This document shows, piece after piece, positions 28,777-32,934 of a DNA stretch of 32,934 nucleotides. A program made the position numbers and the translations under genes. The stretch is from NCBI GenBank assembly GCA_028280735.1, contig JANQLH010000314.1:1-32934 (forward strand). The letters run 5' to 3'. Position 1 is the first letter of the stretch. Each line of letters opens with the position of its first letter. The notes under the pieces were generated by a model. The model was not told the DNA's origin. It did not search any database and saw only the letters and a program-made list of their open reading frames with translations. This stretch comes from SAR324 cluster bacterium (GTDB lineage: Bacteria; SAR324; XYD2-FULL-50-16).

Positions 28777-30357
28777 TCACTTGCCGTTCAATGCTTCCAA
28801 AGCTTTAACTGCTGTGGGATCTCCCTGGCTGGCTGCCAATTGGTACCAGCGTCTGGCAGCGTTTAAATCCTTCTTTATGCCGTCCCGTCCCTGTTCATAA
28901 ATTATTCCAAGGTTCAGTTGGGCCAGTGTTATACCCTTTTCGGCGGCCTGCTTATACCAGCTGACAGCCTTGTTAATATTTCGTTCGAACCCAAGACCAT
29001 TCTCATACATCCACCCTAAATCATTTTGTGCGCGACCAAATCCCTGGCCCGCGTATTTTTCGATCCACTTTTTGGCCAGGGAATAATCCTGATCCACCCC
29101 TTCGCCACTTAAATAAGCAATTCCAACATTATATTGAGCAGCCGGATAAGCTTCGGCGGCTGCTTTTTGATAGAGTGAAAAAGCTTCTTTTTGATTTTGC
29201 GGAACTCCAACACCATTAAAATACATCCAGCCCAATGCATACTGGTTCAGCGGGTCATCGGTATAAGCCTGGGTCAGGATTTTTGGAAGAACACTATAAG
29301 CCATGTCAACTGCCCTGGCCTCATCCTGTTTTATACCTACACCGCGATATAAAAACTTGGCATAAAGATACGTCCCGAAAGGATCACCTCTTTCCATTGC
29401 CTGGCTGGCTTGATAAACAGCCTCTGCCAAATTGGGATCACCGTTCAGCCCCAGGTAGTTGATGTCCGCCAGAACTGCGTTAGCCAATCCAATCCCGTAG
29501 CCGGTCATCTCTTCCATCAAGGTTATCGTTTCGGCAGCTTTGGTTCGTTTATCACTCCAGAACCCGTCCCTGTATTTTTGCAACAGGACCAAATTCAAAT
29601 TCTTTTTCGCTTCGGGAAGGTAGGGGCTGTTGGTATACAAAGTGATATATTCTACATAACTCTCTGCCTCGTTTTTATTTAGATACTCCTCCCAAACCAA
29701 ATCTTCCTTGGTTTTTGCGTCTTCCTCCGATTGATTATCGGCGTATAGATCCGCAACCCAGCCAAATTCTTCTTTGAATTCATCGACCCTGACAGCGAAT
29801 TTTTGATCGAGGGGATTATATATCCTTATATCTTCAAGTGCCGCGGGAAGAAATTGTTCGCTGGTTTTATAGCTTACAAAAACATCAATAACGAAATTAC
29901 CCTGGTTGTCCGAGTATTTGGACGCATTGTATTTTCCTTTTTTCCACCGTGTAAAATCTTCAAAATACTTGGATTCGGGGATTCCGTCCGCGATTGCGAA
30001 TTGAAGCCTGCCGGTTGATTTTGCCGTAAAATAGGAAACATAATCGGAGTTACCACTTCCGCTGATCGCACGTTCCGGAATATTGTTCCCGATTCGATAC
30101 CACAAGATGTCTTCCTGTTTAACCCAACCCCTGTTGACTTTCACATCGCCATACAGCAGCAGCAAAATCTGGTCGCCTTTTCTTACATGCAGCCCCGCTT
30201 CCGTCCAGGGGACGCGATTACCCCCGACTTTCGTACGGCCATAGAGTATGATGTTATCGACATTTTTCGTCATCGGCAGCTGAAGCTGCTGCGTCGTACA
30301 GCCGGTCAACATGAATAAAAGGATTATTATAAAATTGATTTTGACTGTGACCTTCAT
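28777..30357 (-). CDS. Lipoprotein with LecA (PA-IL)-like domain and C-terminal Sel1 repeats
   Basis: Lipobox FMLTGC; possible LecA-like stretch AGLHVRKGDQILLLLYGDV...YRIGNNIPERAISG...IADGIP...YSDNQGNFVIDVFV; Sel1 repeats such as YALGWMYFNGVGVPQNQKEAFSLYQKAAAEAYPAAQYNVGIAYLSGEGV. Confidence 0.85.
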   Translation of the reverse strand: MKVTVKINFIIILLFMLTGCTTQQLQLPMTKNVDNIILYGRTKVGGNRVPWTEAGLHVRKGDQILLLLYGDVKVNRGWVKQEDILWYRIGNNIPERAISGSGNSDYVSYFTAKSTGRLQFAIADGIPESKYFEDFTRWKKGKYNASKYSDNQGNFVIDVFVSYKTSEQFLPAALEDIRIYNPLDQKFAVRVDEFKEEFGWVADLYADNQSEEDAKTKEDLVWEEYLNKNEAESYVEYITLYTNSPYLPEAKKNLNLVLLQKYRDGFWSDKRTKAAETITLMEEMTGYGIGLANAVLADINYLGLNGDPNLAEAVYQASQAMERGDPFGTYLYAKFLYRGVGIKQDEARAVDMAYSVLPKILTQAYTDDPLNQYALGWMYFNGVGVPQNQKEAFSLYQKAAAEAYPAAQYNVGIAYLSGEGVDQDYSLAKKWIEKYAGQGFGRAQNDLGWMYENGLGFERNINKAVSWYKQAAEKGITLAQLNLGIIYEQGRDGIKKDLNAARRWYQLAASQGDPTAVKALEALNGK

Positions 30358-30407
30358 TGTTTTACCTGAATTTAACTGTCCGACTTGGTTTATGAACAAA
30401 TTTGGAG

Positions 30408-30713
30408 TTACCAATCAACATCATGTTTGGTAGAAAGCGATACTCGTTTTTGGTTCTTTTGCGCCTCATCCAGTTCAAGGGACTTCATTAGATGTTTCGC
30501 TAAAACAGCCCAGCGAGAATCCGGACAGGTATTTAAAAAATCGTTGTAAACTTCAATACTTTTAGACCTCTTAATTGTAGCCCAGGTATTGTCGTCACAG
30601 GCAATTATCACCCGTGACTCGGTGGTTTCGGAATCGCCGATGGTTTGACCCGGCAGGGTGTTAGCCATAAAAAGGAATATAATTGACAGGAATACCGGAA
30701 TCTGAAACTTCAT
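30408..30713 (-). CDS. Small secreted protein with caspase-associated-type helical module
   Basis: Starts MKFQIPVFLSIIFLFMANTLPGQ (signal peptide), GAGGTGG Shine-Dalgarno upstream of ATG 30713; TWATIKRSKSIEVYNDFLNTCPDSRWAVLAKHLMKSLE. Confidence 0.75.
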   Translation of the reverse strand: MKFQIPVFLSIIFLFMANTLPGQTIGDSETTESRVIIACDDNTWATIKRSKSIEVYNDFLNTCPDSRWAVLAKHLMKSLELDEAQKNQKRVSLSTKHDVDW

Positions 30714-30764
30714 TGTCGTTTCCACCTCATGCTTTGATTTACCAGTTTTGTTCTCTATTTTTCG

Positions 30765-32934
30765 TTACCAACCAAATCGATGCATCTTTGTACCCGATGA
30801 TACTGCAGCCTTGGCTACTTCAGCCTGTGTTTGAGAAGAACCTGTTGTTACCTCAGCCGTTTCCTCAATCGCTTGCTCAATGGGAGTCAGGCTAAGGTTC
30901 TCATTGAGCAGGGTTTGAGCCGAGATCGTTAGGTTGGACTGATAATCTTCATATCCGTAGGATTCGATAAACAGTGAATATTCTCCCGGTTCGAGCTCGG
31001 CCCTGAATTGCGAAAGCTCAGCCTGTTGCTGCTGCACAAGATTGCCCTCTTTGAATAGATAGATATTGGAAAACCTGGGAATACCGGTCAATAAAACCTG
31101 ACCGTTCGACTGGATAACATCGGCGGTCATTACCGCTTTTGTCGTTTCTTTTAAATCCAGCTTCTGATTGATTCCCAATGCTTCCTCACAGCTGGAAATA
31201 CGCTGGGAAATTCCCGGATACCCGGGAACGATGTTGATAAGATCCTGAAATAACGGGTAGGCGCTGGTACAATCTTTGTTGTTAAAATAATCTACACCTT
31301 GGTTTTCATAAGTTTTGGCAAGTAATGCAACATCCGAAAGTTCCAACTGAACTGCTTCAGCCGTCTGTATTTCTGTCACGATTGAACGCTTTGTACTCGC
31401 AGGCAACGGGGCCAGCGTACCGGACATTAAAGCACCGGCCTCTTGCAACCTGGCCTGATCCTGCAGTAATTTAACCAACATTAGAATAGCTGCAATGTTT
31501 TGAGGGTCGGACTCTATCTGCTCATTAAGAAAAAACTCGGCCTTTTCAAACTCGTTATTGGCCATATAAAAATCGATCATTTTATCAGGGTCAGGGTTAC
31601 CCGCCTCATCGGCAACATCCGTTCCCGTTGGTTTGCTTGCGACAATCGCAGATGTGACTTCAGGGGACTCAACAGGAATAGACTCTTCGGAGCCTGCCGC
31701 GGATTCGGCAGCTGCAGCCAGTTCCTTCGCTTGACGTTCGGCGGCAGCGGCCTTTTCCTTTTCCAGGTTTGCCATCATCTTCTCTAATTCGATCTCCTTG
31801 ATCTTCTCCCTGCAAAAATCAATCTTGCCCTTTAACCCGGGATAATTCGGGTTAAAGGTCTCTAAAGATTCAAACGCCCTCAAGGCTTCAAAGTATTTAC
31901 CCTCGTCCAAAAAGGATTGCCCGATCACAGCAAACTGTTTTGCCAGGAATTCCGCCTCCTTCACATCCACCTGGCCGCTCGCCTGTCTGGATCTTTCGGT
32001 CAACTCCTGGTCCACCGCCACTCTTTTGGAAAAGGAGATATTAGCCAGGGAAGAATTCAGTACTTCCAAGGCACTGGTTTTATCTCCTGTCGCCAGATAA
32101 ACATTGGAAAGATTGATATAGGTGTCCACATCTTCAGGAGCCATACTCAGCTGGTCAGATAAGAAAACTATTGCCTTTTCATTTTGACCCCTGTCCACAT
32201 ACAAGGAAACGATCTTCTCCTGATCCGAAATCTCCAGGCGTTCAGGTTTATCCAGGCTAACATTTATATAATCCGGTTCTACGTTGGAATCCAGGGATTG
32301 GTACGTCAAACGGGGATTGGCGTTAAAAGTAAAATACTGGGCGAAAACCTGATCCACATCGATTTTTATAGCATCCTGTTCATCAATAAAATCAGATTTC
32401 TTCACCATCTCAGGTTGATCTTCAATTTTGTTAATGTAATCAGATACTTTACCAAATGTAGCTTGATCCGTGACCTGTTTTCTCCGTTCCTCTTTTTGGG
32501 TAACCCGGGGTCGGTCTTCAACCACAATAGCACCGATTGGTGATTGTACAAATTCCGTCTCGTCATCAACCAGGGCAGCAATTTCCGCATTTGAAAGAAT
32601 TTTGGCATTGGATTTCTTCGACAATTTCAACACGGCAAGCACAGCTTTCTTTTCGCCCATTACAAACACAGTCGGGCGCTGCGATTTGGATTTGTCATAG
32701 AGTTTTAGAGTCACGTCTTGATCAAACTCCACATCCGATTTGATACTGCCGTGTTTGGAGGAACTGTCTAAATACTGCTCATAGTCCTTGTCGTATATCA
32801 GAACGTAAATGTCCTCAAAATCCATCGCCAGGATGAGGCGTGAATTGAACTGCAGGTGATATTTTTGAGTATCCCCGCCCCCTAATAAAGGAAGTCGGAC
32901 ACCACGCCACCATTTAACCCTGTTGTTTTTAAAA
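30765..32934 (-). CDS. TPR-repeat protein with internal duplication and C-terminal PEGA-like segment, 5' end beyond the window
   Basis: The listed 686-aa ORF starts at 32825, but the frame stays open to the window edge and encodes plausible protein (…WWRGVRLPLLGGGDTQKYHLQFNSRLILAMDFEDIYVLIYD). TPR units, Ala/Glu-rich linker, LLTGIPRFSNIYLFKEG...LEPGEYSLFIESYGYEDYQSNLTIS. Confidence 0.85.
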   Translation of the reverse strand, partial: FKNNRVKWWRGVRLPLLGGGDTQKYHLQFNSRLILAMDFEDIYVLIYDKDYEQYLDSSSKHGSIKSDVEFDQDVTLKLYDKSKSQRPTVFVMGEKKAVLAVLKLSKKSNAKILSNAEIAALVDDETEFVQSPIGAIVVEDRPRVTQKEERRKQVTDQATFGKVSDYINKIEDQPEMVKKSDFIDEQDAIKIDVDQVFAQYFTFNANPRLTYQSLDSNVEPDYINVSLDKPERLEISDQEKIVSLYVDRGQNEKAIVFLSDQLSMAPEDVDTYINLSNVYLATGDKTSALEVLNSSLANISFSKRVAVDQELTERSRQASGQVDVKEAEFLAKQFAVIGQSFLDEGKYFEALRAFESLETFNPNYPGLKGKIDFCREKIKEIELEKMMANLEKEKAAAAERQAKELAAAAESAAGSEESIPVESPEVTSAIVASKPTGTDVADEAGNPDPDKMIDFYMANNEFEKAEFFLNEQIESDPQNIAAILMLVKLLQDQARLQEAGALMSGTLAPLPASTKRSIVTEIQTAEAVQLELSDVALLAKTYENQGVDYFNNKDCTSAYPLFQDLINIVPGYPGISQRISSCEEALGINQKLDLKETTKAVMTADVIQSNGQVLLTGIPRFSNIYLFKEGNLVQQQQAELSQFRAELEPGEYSLFIESYGYEDYQSNLTISAQTLLNENLSLTPIEQAIEETAEVTTGSSQTQAEVAKAAVSSGTKMHRFGW

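Noticed and set aside
23267-32934. Repeat-rich region as possible CRISPR or intracellular CRISPR-associated TPR-CHAT system
   Set aside because: No direct-repeat array or Cas genes; repeats are protein-level TPR/Sel1 units, and the signal peptides and lipobox argue for an envelope location.

Overview
This window looks like an ordinary chromosomal segment of a Gram-negative-type bacterium; I cannot assign the lineage from sequence alone. I found no tRNA, rRNA, CRISPR array or transposase. The minus strand from left to right carries a coiled-coil protein with a DUF2325-like tail, carB, carA, ribF, a BioD-like P-loop NTPase with a small secreted protein, a TAXI-TRAP transporter (fused permease plus receptor lipoprotein), and a batA-like / FKBP / SDR / radical-SAM run. 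The plus strand carries a thioredoxin-like ORF, clpP, ugd, a UDP-glucuronate decarboxylase, a TrmJ-like SpoU methyltransferase, a ribbon-helix-helix (RHH) regulator with a small partner ORF, and murB. The most unusual part is the right end (23267-32934, minus strand): a four-gene cell-envelope cluster. It encodes a very large secreted TPR-CHAT (caspase-like) protein with an intact His/Cys dyad, a lipoprotein joining a possible LecA (PA-IL)-like domain to Sel1 repeats, a 105-aa secreted mini-protein resembling a caspase-associated module, and a TPR protein with an internal ~145-aa duplication that runs off the window edge. Also notable are three exactly 10-bp-phased AGCA boxes over the promoter of the RHH gene, a radical-SAM protein with CX8CX2C cluster spacing, and attenuator-like structure upstream of carAB.
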